Shown: positions 9,852-19,401, counted from the first letter of the stretch. The stretch: DNA of 39,797 nt from Treponema sp. (GCA_031254615.1 JAIRUC010000092.1:1-39797); one strand, 5' to 3'. Notes: a model not told the origin generated them from the sequence alone. Numbers and translations: made by a program.

Positions 9852-10906
9852 TTGAATACATCACGTAGAAATGAAATAGATTCTTTACGTTTTTCATTTA
9901 ATGTATTATTTACATTATTATAATCAATATCTTTCAATGTTTCCAAATTGGTATCAAAGCCCAAACGGTTTAACAATTTAAATTGAGATAAGACATTATA
10001 AAGACGATTATTTCTTTTTTCATCATGATGATTATACAGAAAAAAATATTTATTAAAAATTATAGATAAGACAAGGCCATGAAAAGAATTTGTAAAAACA
10101 TAGTCCGCATATTGAATATATGACAAGAAATCTTGAATTCCTGCGTTTGAAATAATTTTATGTTTGATTTTCAATAATCGTTTAAAAGGAAAACCATATG
10201 TTATTTCTATAACTTTTAATTTTTCCTTTTTTGCCAGTTGATATGCCTCTTTAATAACTTTGTCATTTTTACCCATACAATAAACAATAATATAATTTTT
10301 GAATTTTCTTTTAGCTGAAAATTGCTTCCAGAAATTATCATTGAATAAAAAAACTGGATCCAATACTGTTTGAGGATAAAGATTATATCGCTCTAAAACG
10401 GGAAGCATAGTTGGTTCTCTTACTGAAATCATGTCTACACATACTAAATATTTTCTTAATAATGATGGCTCAACATCATCCAGATGGCCGCCGTCACTAA
10501 CAGCATAAGTAATTACTTTTCCTGTAAAGCCCCTAATCATTCCAAAATAGCATGGATCAAGTCCTTTTGTAATTATTGGATTCCATATTTGATCGCTGCC
10601 ACATACAATATAGTCAAGAGTATGTACTTCATCAATACTAATAAACTTAATATTTCTTTTTCTGAAAAAATCAAACATTATTTTTCGCCGCAAGGACATA
10701 GGCAATTGTATAATTGAATTTATAAATGTAAATATACTTTTAAAATTAATAATATTATATATATGTGTAATAGTTTTAGGCCGATAATCAAGAATAAATA
10801 CTTCATTGGGAGCAAATAATTCACTTATTTTTTTATACAATGCGAATGCCTGCAATAAAGCACCATAGTTATTCGCGCAATGAACAGTAATTATACCTAT
10901 TTTCAT
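9848..10906 (-). CDS. Polysaccharide pyruvyl transferase family protein
   Basis: 352 aa; MKIGIITVHCANNYGALLQAFALYKKI...VCGSDQIWNP...TNSFHGLVLSIIF. Confidence 0.9.
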   Translation of the reverse strand: MKIGIITVHCANNYGALLQAFALYKKISELFAPNEVFILDYRPKTITHIYNIINFKSIFTFINSIIQLPMSLRRKIMFDFFRKRNIKFISIDEVHTLDYIVCGSDQIWNPIITKGLDPCYFGMIRGFTGKVITYAVSDGGHLDDVEPSLLRKYLVCVDMISVREPTMLPVLERYNLYPQTVLDPVFLFNDNFWKQFSAKRKFKNYIIVYCMGKNDKVIKEAYQLAKKEKLKVIEITYGFPFKRLLKIKHKIISNAGIQDFLSYIQYADYVFTNSFHGLVLSIIFNKYFFLYNHHDEKRNNRLYNVLSQFKLLNRLGFDTNLETLKDIDYNNVNNTLNEKRKESISFLRDVFK

Positions 10907-12093
10907 ACTTTGTTTTTTATCCTTTTCATTAATGTATATAGACCTAATTTTTTAAGTACAAATACTATAATTCTTCTATAAAGAGGCGGTGTTATTAATT
11001 TTTCAATCAATGATATAATATTACCATTGTTCATTTCTTTAAAAAAATGATCACGTTTAGATGATAATTTAAGGGATTGTTCAAGAACAATATTTTTACT
11101 TAAAGCATCTTTATAAGAAGTTTCTTTTTCATCCCTTTCTAAAACAGTATAATAATTATTTCCTTTTTGAGTATTTATAATAACACAACTAATTCCTTTA
11201 TCATCATCAAATTCAGGTTTAATATTTTGTATCCTCCAATAATCCCCAATTGTAATATCACTGCCGCTTTTAAAAAATCTAACAGGACAATTATGACATG
11301 ATGGCCGAATAAATAAACCTTCATAAAAACCTCTTATATAAGAGTTTTTATTCCATAATTCACTATATGAACTATATTCTATATTGTTCTGTGCTATACA
11401 ATTTATGGTAAAACTAAATGTTTTCCATCCATATTTCTTATCACGAAAACTTATTTCTTTGATTAGACTAGGATTGTTTAAAGGAATATTATTCAAAATT
11501 TCAGCAAGATATTTTCTCCAAACTAAAGGGCTTGGAACTCCTTCACATATTAGATCAACCGTCAGAAGATTATCGTAATCTTTCTTTAAAAAAGCTTTTA
11601 GCCCTGAAACCTGACAAGGTGTTCCTGAAAAAAGAACTCTTCTTCCTGTTACCAAGAAATCTTCAACTTTTTTATATGTATCATTAACTTTACTCTGGAC
11701 ATATTTTGAACCGCGAAATACCGATAATATTCCTATCGTTTCTGTATAATCATGTATTACTTCCCAGTTATCGTTAAATCGTGCTCCAAATACAACGCCG
11801 CCTTCATGGATTATATGTTCTGCAAGCAGGGTAAACATTCCTCCAGATGAACTCTGTCTTCGTATTTCCTCATTAGGATTTTTCACGGCATATACGTGTA
11901 ATGGTTTTCTTTCGCTTTGCTGCGTGATCACAGGGCAGCTTTTTTCACATTGTTTACATTGGGTACATTTTTCCTCGTCGATAAGTGGATACAAAAATCC
12001 TTCTGTATCCTCTTTCATTGAAATACAATGAACGGGACATATTGAATAACAAGCGGAACAACCTGTACAAAATTGTTTGTCAGCAAGTTTCAC
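10903..12093 (-). CDS. Coenzyme F420 hydrogenase/dehydrogenase beta-subunit-like (FrhB family) Fe-S protein
   Basis: 396 aa; CTGCSACYSICPVHCISM and CTQCKQCEKSCPV (two 4Fe-4S motifs), RRQSSSGGMFTLLAEHII, SGTPCQVSGLKAFL. Confidence 0.88.
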   Translation of the reverse strand: MKLADKQFCTGCSACYSICPVHCISMKEDTEGFLYPLIDEEKCTQCKQCEKSCPVITQQSERKPLHVYAVKNPNEEIRRQSSSGGMFTLLAEHIIHEGGVVFGARFNDNWEVIHDYTETIGILSVFRGSKYVQSKVNDTYKKVEDFLVTGRRVLFSGTPCQVSGLKAFLKKDYDNLLTVDLICEGVPSPLVWRKYLAEILNNIPLNNPSLIKEISFRDKKYGWKTFSFTINCIAQNNIEYSSYSELWNKNSYIRGFYEGLFIRPSCHNCPVRFFKSGSDITIGDYWRIQNIKPEFDDDKGISCVIINTQKGNNYYTVLERDEKETSYKDALSKNIVLEQSLKLSSKRDHFFKEMNNGNIISLIEKLITPPLYRRIIVFVLKKLGLYTLMKRIKNKV

Positions 12094-13619
12094 TATATTC
12101 TCCCTTTAAAAATATATTTACCTATTACGCTTTTTACTTTTTGTTGTTCTTCTCCGTTCAATCCTATAAAATAACTATAAATACATACTGAAATAATACT
12201 CAAACCTGTTACAAGACATAACCGTAACATATTTTGTGGTAAGATATAACAAAATATTATTGGCAGAATAGCGGATACTACCGAAATAACACAAATAGGT
12301 GTTACAACCATTCTTAAAAATTGTCGTATAGAATAATCAATTAGTCTCTTTAATATCAATAACCGCACTATACACGCTATAAATGTTAAAACAATTGCCA
12401 CAATCATCGCTGAATACGCCGGCGCTCCCATAAGTAAAAATATCCATACTATTGGCACATTCAATAACAATATTCCTCCGACTACAGCCTGATAAAGCCT
12501 TATCTTGCCCGTAGCATGCGCCGCTGTCATTATTGGATAACTTAGAGAATTAATGAGTACATCGAATAACATCAATCGCGTAAAAAGCACAGCATATTCC
12601 GGCGGATTTTTGAGCCAAAGTGTAAGAACTATCGGCATCTCAAGTACAAGAGGCAAAACAAAAAGATACATCAGCAAGTATGTACCTTTTGCACCGCGAA
12701 ACACCAGAGAAAACATAGCTTCTTTTTGTTCGGCAGCATAGCTTTTAATTATCTGAGGACGTATTGCGGTACTGAAGTTTTGGGAAAAACTCATTGCAGC
12801 GCTATCTACCATTGCTGCAATACTGCGGGCAGCAACTACCACCGGATTAAAAAATTGATTTAGCATAATATTTACTATCTGGTTTTTGAATATACCCGCT
12901 GACGCTCCAAACATATTCCATCCGGAATAGCCGGCAATTTCTTTAAATAGATTTTTATTCCAATAGAAAGAAAATTTGCATACGTTATATTTTTTCATAC
13001 AAATTGCTCTATAAATAGCTGTTATTGTTACGACAACAGCTAACATTAATATACCGTATAGAAAAAGTTTATCCCATGAGATTGCACGTAATATAAAGAC
13101 AATCCCCAATTTTAATAAAGCCTCGACAATTGACACATACGCATAAATGTTCATGTCTTCGTGGGCGATAATCATTGCCATATACGGGCTGGTTAGCACA
13201 GTAAAAAGAAACGATATTATTGAAAACTGATATACCCACAGTGCCGCGCTTTCCCTTTCCAAGGGTATTACCAATTTATTGCTTACGAACCACAATCCTA
13301 TTGTTTCGCCCAGTAATAAAATTACAACTCCAATCAGAACATAAATTAAAAGACTTAAACTGAATACTTTTTTTAGCTGCTCAAAATCACCTCTCCCCAA
13401 TTCAAATGAAAAATAACGCTGGCTGGCTGTCGCCATTGAGCCGCTCAAAAAGCCAAACATGGTAACAACGCCTGCTACCACATTATAAATCCCGTAATCT
13501 TCCACGCCCAAGGTATTCAGCACCACCCGCACAGTGTACAGGCTTACCAGCATAATCAGAATTTGCCGGAAGTAGAGCGCGAGTGTGTTTTTGGCTATAC
13601 GGGTTGTATTAGAGGGCAT
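12093..13619 (-). CDS. Polysaccharide flippase (Wzx/MATE-like, MVF superfamily)
   Basis: 508 aa polytopic; RQILIMLVSLYTVRVVLNTLGVEDYGIYNVVAGVVTMFGFLSGSMATASQRYFSFELG. Confidence 0.88.
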   Translation of the reverse strand: MPSNTTRIAKNTLALYFRQILIMLVSLYTVRVVLNTLGVEDYGIYNVVAGVVTMFGFLSGSMATASQRYFSFELGRGDFEQLKKVFSLSLLIYVLIGVVILLLGETIGLWFVSNKLVIPLERESAALWVYQFSIISFLFTVLTSPYMAMIIAHEDMNIYAYVSIVEALLKLGIVFILRAISWDKLFLYGILMLAVVVTITAIYRAICMKKYNVCKFSFYWNKNLFKEIAGYSGWNMFGASAGIFKNQIVNIMLNQFFNPVVVAARSIAAMVDSAAMSFSQNFSTAIRPQIIKSYAAEQKEAMFSLVFRGAKGTYLLMYLFVLPLVLEMPIVLTLWLKNPPEYAVLFTRLMLFDVLINSLSYPIMTAAHATGKIRLYQAVVGGILLLNVPIVWIFLLMGAPAYSAMIVAIVLTFIACIVRLLILKRLIDYSIRQFLRMVVTPICVISVVSAILPIIFCYILPQNMLRLCLVTGLSIISVCIYSYFIGLNGEEQQKVKSVIGKYIFKGRI

Positions 13620-13646
13620 TGTTTACAAAACTTAGCGGTTTTTGAC

Positions 13647-14402
13647 TCATTGTAGATCTTTAAATGTATAGAATTTCAACTCAAGTTCTCGACATTTCTG
13701 CAAAACAAATTCCAGCCTCTCAAGAGTTATTCCCCAATCATTGGTAGTACCTATGTTATGCGTAATTAACGGCATATATTGTTTTTGGTCTTTAGCCGCC
13801 GTTAATATTCTTGTAACTCGGGACTCAAAAATATCATCTGAGCATCTATGGTTGTAATTGTCAAGTGATGTTGAACGTACAAATCCTGATTTCATTTGAT
13901 TTCTGCTATAAAGATGATAATTGGGATAGGGAGAAGCAGCTGTACCACGTAATACTTTATAGTAATTCAACAATAAATTATTTGTATTAGCAGAATGGCT
14001 GCCATATGGATATGCAAATGTTGTCAACTCTATTCCTTCCTCTCTAAACATAGGGATATGAGAAACTGCTTCAATCAACAAGTCTTCGACTGAAAGAATC
14101 GATGCATGTAAATGATGAATGGTATGGTACCCTATTTCATGCCCAAGATCTTGCGCGTCGCGGCAAAAATCAAAGTCAACTCCATATCTTTCATCAACAA
14201 AAAATACTACTTTTGCATCATATTCAGAAAATAATGGAAAACCATTCTGCCTCCATTCAGTAAAATGGAAATCATCAAATGTTAAAATTATTCCTCCCTC
14301 ATATTCATCTGATTCATCCTGTAGACCAGATGACTCCTCGCAAGAAGAATAACCCAATAAAACAATGCCACAAATTATTAAGGAAATAAAAAAAGATTTC
14401 AT
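13647..14402 (-). CDS. Polysaccharide deacetylase (NodB-like), exported, possible lipoprotein
   Basis: 251 aa; MKSFFISLIICGIVLLGYSSC signal/lipobox-like; LTFDDF, GYHTIHH, FAYPYGSHS motifs. Confidence 0.85.
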   Translation of the reverse strand: MKSFFISLIICGIVLLGYSSCEESSGLQDESDEYEGGIILTFDDFHFTEWRQNGFPLFSEYDAKVVFFVDERYGVDFDFCRDAQDLGHEIGYHTIHHLHASILSVEDLLIEAVSHIPMFREEGIELTTFAYPYGSHSANTNNLLLNYYKVLRGTAASPYPNYHLYSRNQMKSGFVRSTSLDNYNHRCSDDIFESRVTRILTAAKDQKQYMPLITHNIGTTNDWGITLERLEFVLQKCRELELKFYTFKDLQ

Positions 14403-14418
14403 ATTTTTTCCTTTGTTT

Positions 14419-15501
14419 TTATATCTTTACCGTATACTTCATTCCGGTACTGGGCTCCACCAGAAAATTTTCGATAACAAAATTAACATCGCCACTTTCG
14501 ATACCATCATTCAGCCTGACCGTAATAGTCTGGGTACTCTGTGATCTTATAACATAAGGATAAAGGGTATAATTACGAAAATATGTTAATCGCTTGTCAT
14601 GACTGGTCTCTCTTAAATTAAAAACCAAATCAGATTTATTTTTAAAAGTAATACGCGCTGTGTTACCGGTTTTTGTCACGCTTATATCTACCGCATTTTC
14701 GAAAAGTTCTTTCAGATATATTTCTTCACCAATGACATATTGATTGTAATAAACCGCCGTTCGTCGTTCTTTTAACGCCTCATAAATAGCTTCGGAGGTT
14801 TTGTTACGGGCAAATACAAGTGTCATTGTACGATGATTTCCGGAAGTAAAAACCTGCATAGGCTCATGAGTGTCAGTATTACCAAACATGGTTAGTTTTT
14901 TTTCAAGGCACCATTGATGCGCTTCGGGGGAATAGGTTCCATTTACAACTTCAATGCCTTGCATAATTCCCTGCTCCAGTAATTTTGTGTGTTCCGGCCA
15001 CCACAAAGTGGTATCGGGCTGCTGCCTTTCCCAGTGCGGATGATTCCAAAAGATAAAGGCATTTTGAGCTTGGGCAGCACGAAAAATATCCATATACCCA
15101 GGCTTATCCAATTTATCAACATCGGTAAGAAATATAGCGTTGAAATGTCCCGGAGGCATATTACGGGTAATCTCGCAGCCCTTAACAAGAATCATACCTC
15201 TGGACTTGGCAGTAGGCTCGGCTACTTCATACGAACGATTATGTGAACCATTTATATCCTTACTATGCGGATGCCAATCAATATGATCGGTAATTGCTAT
15301 TGCATCCAAGCCTTCACGGTAAGCTTCTTCTATTCGTACTGTAGGCCAAACATTCCCATCCGAAAAGACCGTATGTATATGGAAATCACATTTGAGCGTG
15401 ACATAGCCGTTTAAGTTGGGGATAACAATGCCCCTTGACTGTGCGGATAACGGAAAAATTATGCAAATTACTAAAAGTAAAACCAATATTATTTTTTTCA
15501 T
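14419..15501 (-). CDS. PHP-domain phosphodiesterase (Sb-PDE-like family), exported
   Basis: 360 aa; signal peptide MKKIILVLLLVICIIFPLSAQS; DFHIHTVFSDG, AITDHIDWHPH, NTDTHEPM metal-binding motifs. Confidence 0.82.
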   Translation of the reverse strand: MKKIILVLLLVICIIFPLSAQSRGIVIPNLNGYVTLKCDFHIHTVFSDGNVWPTVRIEEAYREGLDAIAITDHIDWHPHSKDINGSHNRSYEVAEPTAKSRGMILVKGCEITRNMPPGHFNAIFLTDVDKLDKPGYMDIFRAAQAQNAFIFWNHPHWERQQPDTTLWWPEHTKLLEQGIMQGIEVVNGTYSPEAHQWCLEKKLTMFGNTDTHEPMQVFTSGNHRTMTLVFARNKTSEAIYEALKERRTAVYYNQYVIGEEIYLKELFENAVDISVTKTGNTARITFKNKSDLVFNLRETSHDKRLTYFRNYTLYPYVIRSQSTQTITVRLNDGIESGDVNFVIENFLVEPSTGMKYTVKI

Positions 15502-15590
15502 AGTGGGTCAAGCTCCTTTGAGCACTTCTCTATAACACCAATACAATCATTCCCTTGCTGCCATGAGCCAGATGAACCTAGCGCCATCTA

Positions 15591-16127
15591 TCACAGATCA
15601 AACTCCGGATGCGCTTTATCTTTGTCAGAAAGGATATAATCCATTCCCAAATCCGGCCATTTAATGCCAATAGTCGGATCGTTCCAGATAATTCCACATT
15701 CGTCTTCGGGAGTGTAAAAGTCGGTACATTTGTAGGTGAAGAGCGCAGTGTCGCTTAACACCAGAAAACCGTGGGCAAAACCTTCAGGGATATAAAACTG
15801 ATTCTGCTTTTCTCCGCTAAGGATAACAGAATACCATTGTCCGAAAGTCGGTGAATCCTGGCGGATATCAACAGCAACATCAAAGATTTCTCCTTCAATT
15901 GCGCGTACCAGTTTAGCCTGCGGCTTTTTTTTCTGATAGTGCAGACCGCGCAGTACGCCTTTTACGGAGCTGGACTGGTTATCCTGCACAAACTGTGCGG
16001 CAATACCGGCATCTTCGTAAGACTTTTGCGAGTAACTTTCCATGAAATAACCCCGATTATCTCCGAACATTTTTGGCTGTATTTCAAACAGGCCGGAAAT
16101 AGGGCAAATAGAAAATGAAAACTTCAT
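15591..16127 (-). CDS. rfbC: dTDP-4-dehydrorhamnose 3,5-epimerase (RfbC/RmlC)
   Basis: 178 aa; DNRGYFMESYSQKSYEDAGI...FVQDNQSSSVKGVLRGLHYQ...FYIPEGFAHGFLVLSD. Confidence 0.92.
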   Translation of the reverse strand: MKFSFSICPISGLFEIQPKMFGDNRGYFMESYSQKSYEDAGIAAQFVQDNQSSSVKGVLRGLHYQKKKPQAKLVRAIEGEIFDVAVDIRQDSPTFGQWYSVILSGEKQNQFYIPEGFAHGFLVLSDTALFTYKCTDFYTPEDECGIIWNDPTIGIKWPDLGMDYILSDKDKAHPEFDL

Positions 16128-16212
16128 TAACTTTCCTCCGTTATATATTTTATATTATTACCGTATCCGGTTCCAGCCGCATACGCTTGGCTTGATATTT
16201 TTTGCAATTGCA

Positions 16213-17355
16213 TTACTTTAAAGCCCTAACCAATGCGGCGCAAACAACATCAACATCGCTTTCCATCATATCAGGATACAGGGGCAATGTTAACTCATGG
16301 GCGCAGACATATTCGGCTTTTGGCGTCTTGTTAATTTTATTTTTATAAGCACTAAAACCCTGAATAGCCGGATAATGGATGCTTGTTTGTACCCCGTCCT
16401 GTTTCATGGATTGAATAACCGCGGCCCTGTCTGTCGTCTCAGAAAGCAGAATGGGCATTATATGATAATTCGGCTTTCCCCGTGAAAAATGCCTGTAAGG
16501 AATTGAAACCGAAGGAATATTGTCGAGCCGCTCAAAATAACGCTCCACAATTTTTTTACGTTTGTTGTTCGCTTCTTCGAGCTTTTGCAGTTGGACAAGG
16601 CCAAGGGCAGAACTTATTTCGTGAATACGGTAATTTAAGCCCGGCGATTCTACGTCATAAGAGACCGCCCTGCCCTTATAACGGTCAAACGAAAGGACGG
16701 ACATTCCGTGAGAACGCAGACCTTTCAGCTTATTAAACAATTCCTGATCACGCGTAACAACCATGCCGCCCTCGCCTACTGCTATATTCTTGTTGCCAAA
16801 GAAACTGAAAGCGGAAATATCGCCAAAAGTGCCCAGCGCCTGTCCTTGATTCGAAGAATCGTTGTAACATGCCCCAGGCGTATGGGCGCAGTCTTCTATA
16901 AGAAGCAGATTATGCCGCTTACACAAACCGGCGATACGTTCCATATCACAGGCGAAGCCCGCATAATGGACGATCATTACAGCCTTTGTTTTTGGCGTAA
17001 TTTTCGCTTCGATATCATCCGGGTCCATTGACCAGTCTTCCATCGAAGTTATATCGGCAAGGACATTTTCGGCGCCAACCATTTGGGTAACGTTCTGATC
17101 GGCAACAAAAGTAAGAGAAGGGGTGATTATTTCATCGCCCCCGCCTAGGCCGCAGACTAAAAGAGCCATGTGAAGCGCCGCAGTACAGTTTGAAACCGCG
17201 AGACATCGCACATCATGCCCCAAAAAAGCGGCAAAAGCGGCTTCAAAATCATAGGTCTTCTGGCTGATTGTAAGCCAGCCAGAATCAAGAACCTCTTTTA
17301 CAGACTGATATTCTCTTTCGTCGTAATTTATTTTATGAAGCTGTACTTTCCACAT
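16213..17355 (-). CDS. DegT/DnrJ/EryC1/StrS PLP-dependent sugar aminotransferase
   Basis: 380 aa; SNCTAALHMALLVCGLGGGDEIITPSLTFVADQN; LLIEDCAHTPGA; SFFGNKNIAVGEGGMVVT (PLP Lys). Confidence 0.92.
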   Translation of the reverse strand: MWKVQLHKINYDEREYQSVKEVLDSGWLTISQKTYDFEAAFAAFLGHDVRCLAVSNCTAALHMALLVCGLGGGDEIITPSLTFVADQNVTQMVGAENVLADITSMEDWSMDPDDIEAKITPKTKAVMIVHYAGFACDMERIAGLCKRHNLLLIEDCAHTPGACYNDSSNQGQALGTFGDISAFSFFGNKNIAVGEGGMVVTRDQELFNKLKGLRSHGMSVLSFDRYKGRAVSYDVESPGLNYRIHEISSALGLVQLQKLEEANNKRKKIVERYFERLDNIPSVSIPYRHFSRGKPNYHIMPILLSETTDRAAVIQSMKQDGVQTSIHYPAIQGFSAYKNKINKTPKAEYVCAHELTLPLYPDMMESDVDVVCAALVRALK

Positions 17356-17670
17356 GAAATTTACTTGAAACCAAGCTGTGTTCGTGCCATCTATAGTATT
17401 AGCGTTTGTCGCCTAAAGACAGGTACGGTTTTTTTAGGCAAAACCAATCCAAACCACTAAAAAATGGCTTTTTTATTGTTTTTTTGTAGAAATCTAACCG
17501 CTGCCGAAACAAGCTGGCCTGATTTGTGTCTTTTTATTTAGACACTTTCTCTTTATAATCAATTATATCATTGTTTTAGGGGTTTATTCAACGACATAAA
17601 ATAAAATTTGGGCTTTTTGTAATTCGATCAATTGACGATTTTCCAATATAATGGTTAAATTAAACAGCAA

Positions 17671-19401
17671 ATGCCGGAAACAGCTATCAATCAAGAAGAT
17701 CTTGACCTTCACTGGATGGAAGAAGACGCGGAACTGGGCATTCCATCGGAGGGAATATACTGTAAAAACCTGGACGAGCTTTCAAAATATATCTCTGATG
17801 TAAAAAACACGGTAGTAAAAATCAATTTGGATAACCAGCCTGCCCTTAAGCAAATTCCACCTGTTTTGGGTGAGTGCATACGACTTGAAAAACTCGACAT
17901 ATCCCACACAGAAATTACAGAGATTCCGGATTTTTTATTTTCCCTGCCGAATCTGCGTTCTCTTTCCTGTTGCTGCAATCGGCTTAGCTGTCCTCCCAGC
18001 GGCTTTTCAAAAGCCAAAAAGCTGGAAAATCTGCATATAAGGATTAATGAAGGCTGGGCCTTTCCGGATGAAATAACCGCCCTGCCGGAACTAAAAAACC
18101 TTAACATTGATTTATACAAAAATATCGCTCTGCCGGAATCCATCGGAAATCTTGAAAAGCTGGAAACATTAACTCTGTCGTTAAAATACAAAGGAGGGGA
18201 CTGTGAGCCTTTGCCCAAATCTTTATCCGGGCATGACGCTTTAAAAAAAGTCAGCGTTAGTTCATTTTTTAACAAAGAAAAAACGTATGATCTTGACAGA
18301 ACAGCAGAGATGCTTGCTTCATGCCCTAAACTGGAATCTCTTTTACTTTCCGGCCTTAAAATTGAAGGCGGGCATGAGGCTCTTTCAAAACTTGCCGGTT
18401 TAAAAGAACTGAAGCTGGAACATTTGCACATTGACGGAAATGTTTTTACCATGCTCCCTGCTCTTTCCAAACTTGAAAAACTGATAATATGGGGCAGTGA
18501 ATTTAAAATAACCAAAATGCCCGATATTTTTGAAAGCCTGCCGAAACTACGGATATTTTCTTTTTCGGGCAATTTTGTACGCGATCTGCCGCCGTCACTC
18601 TACTCTCTTAAAAATTTGACAGAGCTGGAAATTGACAGCGCCGGTATTGCCGTGATAGACAAAAAAATAGGAGAGCTGAAAAACCTTAAAAAATTTCATT
18701 TTCAGGACAATGTGCTGGAAACCCTGCCTGAATCTATTTTTACACTGCCTAATCTTGCGATTCTGGATATCGAAGACAATCTTATTGTGCAAAAAGAACT
18801 TATGAAGATAAATGAGAACCTTATCCATCTTCACAAAAAAGGACAGAGGGTAGCGTTCTTTTACAAGGGACAGGGTGTTAATTACAAAATAAAACGTCTT
18901 CGCTCTGTTAATAGTACAGATGAAACGGATATTGACACCTATTATAAATATTGCCTTGAAGCGGTGTCCGAAGACCCTCATGCCATTCAATATGTTGAAA
19001 AAGACAAATTAAAAAACAACCAGCATTATTATGCCGCCCTTTGCGCCGCAGCGGTGGGCAAAAGCTGTTTTGCTTTGGAATATATAAATATCGAAACATT
19101 GGGACATTCGTCATATTTTAGCGTTTGTATGCAGGCGGCAAAAAGCTCCAACATCGGGCATATTTTTAAGCGTATCAGGGATGATCTGTTAACCGACATT
19201 GAATATACCAAAGTGTGCATAGAAGCTGCTCTGCATAACAATTCGGCGGATTTTCTTTCCCAAATAAACATTAAACGTTTCAGCCGTGCAGACTACGAGC
19301 GTATCTGCTGGGTTTCCATTTTACATAACCCTGCAACAATTTCCAAAGTAGATAATCCCAGTAATGAACTTCGCAAACTTGCTGAGAGACAAAATAGGTA
19401 G
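17671..19401 (+). CDS. Leucine-rich-repeat protein with C-terminal tandem ~30-aa repeats (DUF4116-like pattern)
   Basis: 576 aa; LRR units such as LEKLDISHTEITEIPDFLFSLPNLRSLSCCCNRL and LPKLRIFSFSGNFVRDLPPSLYSLKNLTELEID; last ~150 aa show five YxxxC-centred repeats. No signal peptide. Confidence 0.85.
   Translation: MPETAINQEDLDLHWMEEDAELGIPSEGIYCKNLDELSKYISDVKNTVVKINLDNQPALKQIPPVLGECIRLEKLDISHTEITEIPDFLFSLPNLRSLSCCCNRLSCPPSGFSKAKKLENLHIRINEGWAFPDEITALPELKNLNIDLYKNIALPESIGNLEKLETLTLSLKYKGGDCEPLPKSLSGHDALKKVSVSSFFNKEKTYDLDRTAEMLASCPKLESLLLSGLKIEGGHEALSKLAGLKELKLEHLHIDGNVFTMLPALSKLEKLIIWGSEFKITKMPDIFESLPKLRIFSFSGNFVRDLPPSLYSLKNLTELEIDSAGIAVIDKKIGELKNLKKFHFQDNVLETLPESIFTLPNLAILDIEDNLIVQKELMKINENLIHLHKKGQRVAFFYKGQGVNYKIKRLRSVNSTDETDIDTYYKYCLEAVSEDPHAIQYVEKDKLKNNQHYYAALCAAAVGKSCFALEYINIETLGHSSYFSVCMQAAKSSNIGHIFKRIRDDLLTDIEYTKVCIEAALHNNSADFLSQINIKRFSRADYERICWVSILHNPATISKVDNPSNELRKLAERQNR

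Noticed and set aside
17356-17400. Possible -10 (TACTAT on the minus strand) for the glycan operon
   Set aside because: No convincing -35 at the right distance; not enough to call a promoter.
18595-18990. 131-aa minus-strand ORF and other long antisense ORFs (17709..18572, 29009..29692, 33690..34220)
   Set aside because: Antisense to well-supported CDSs with recognisable domains; translations look like shadow ORFs.
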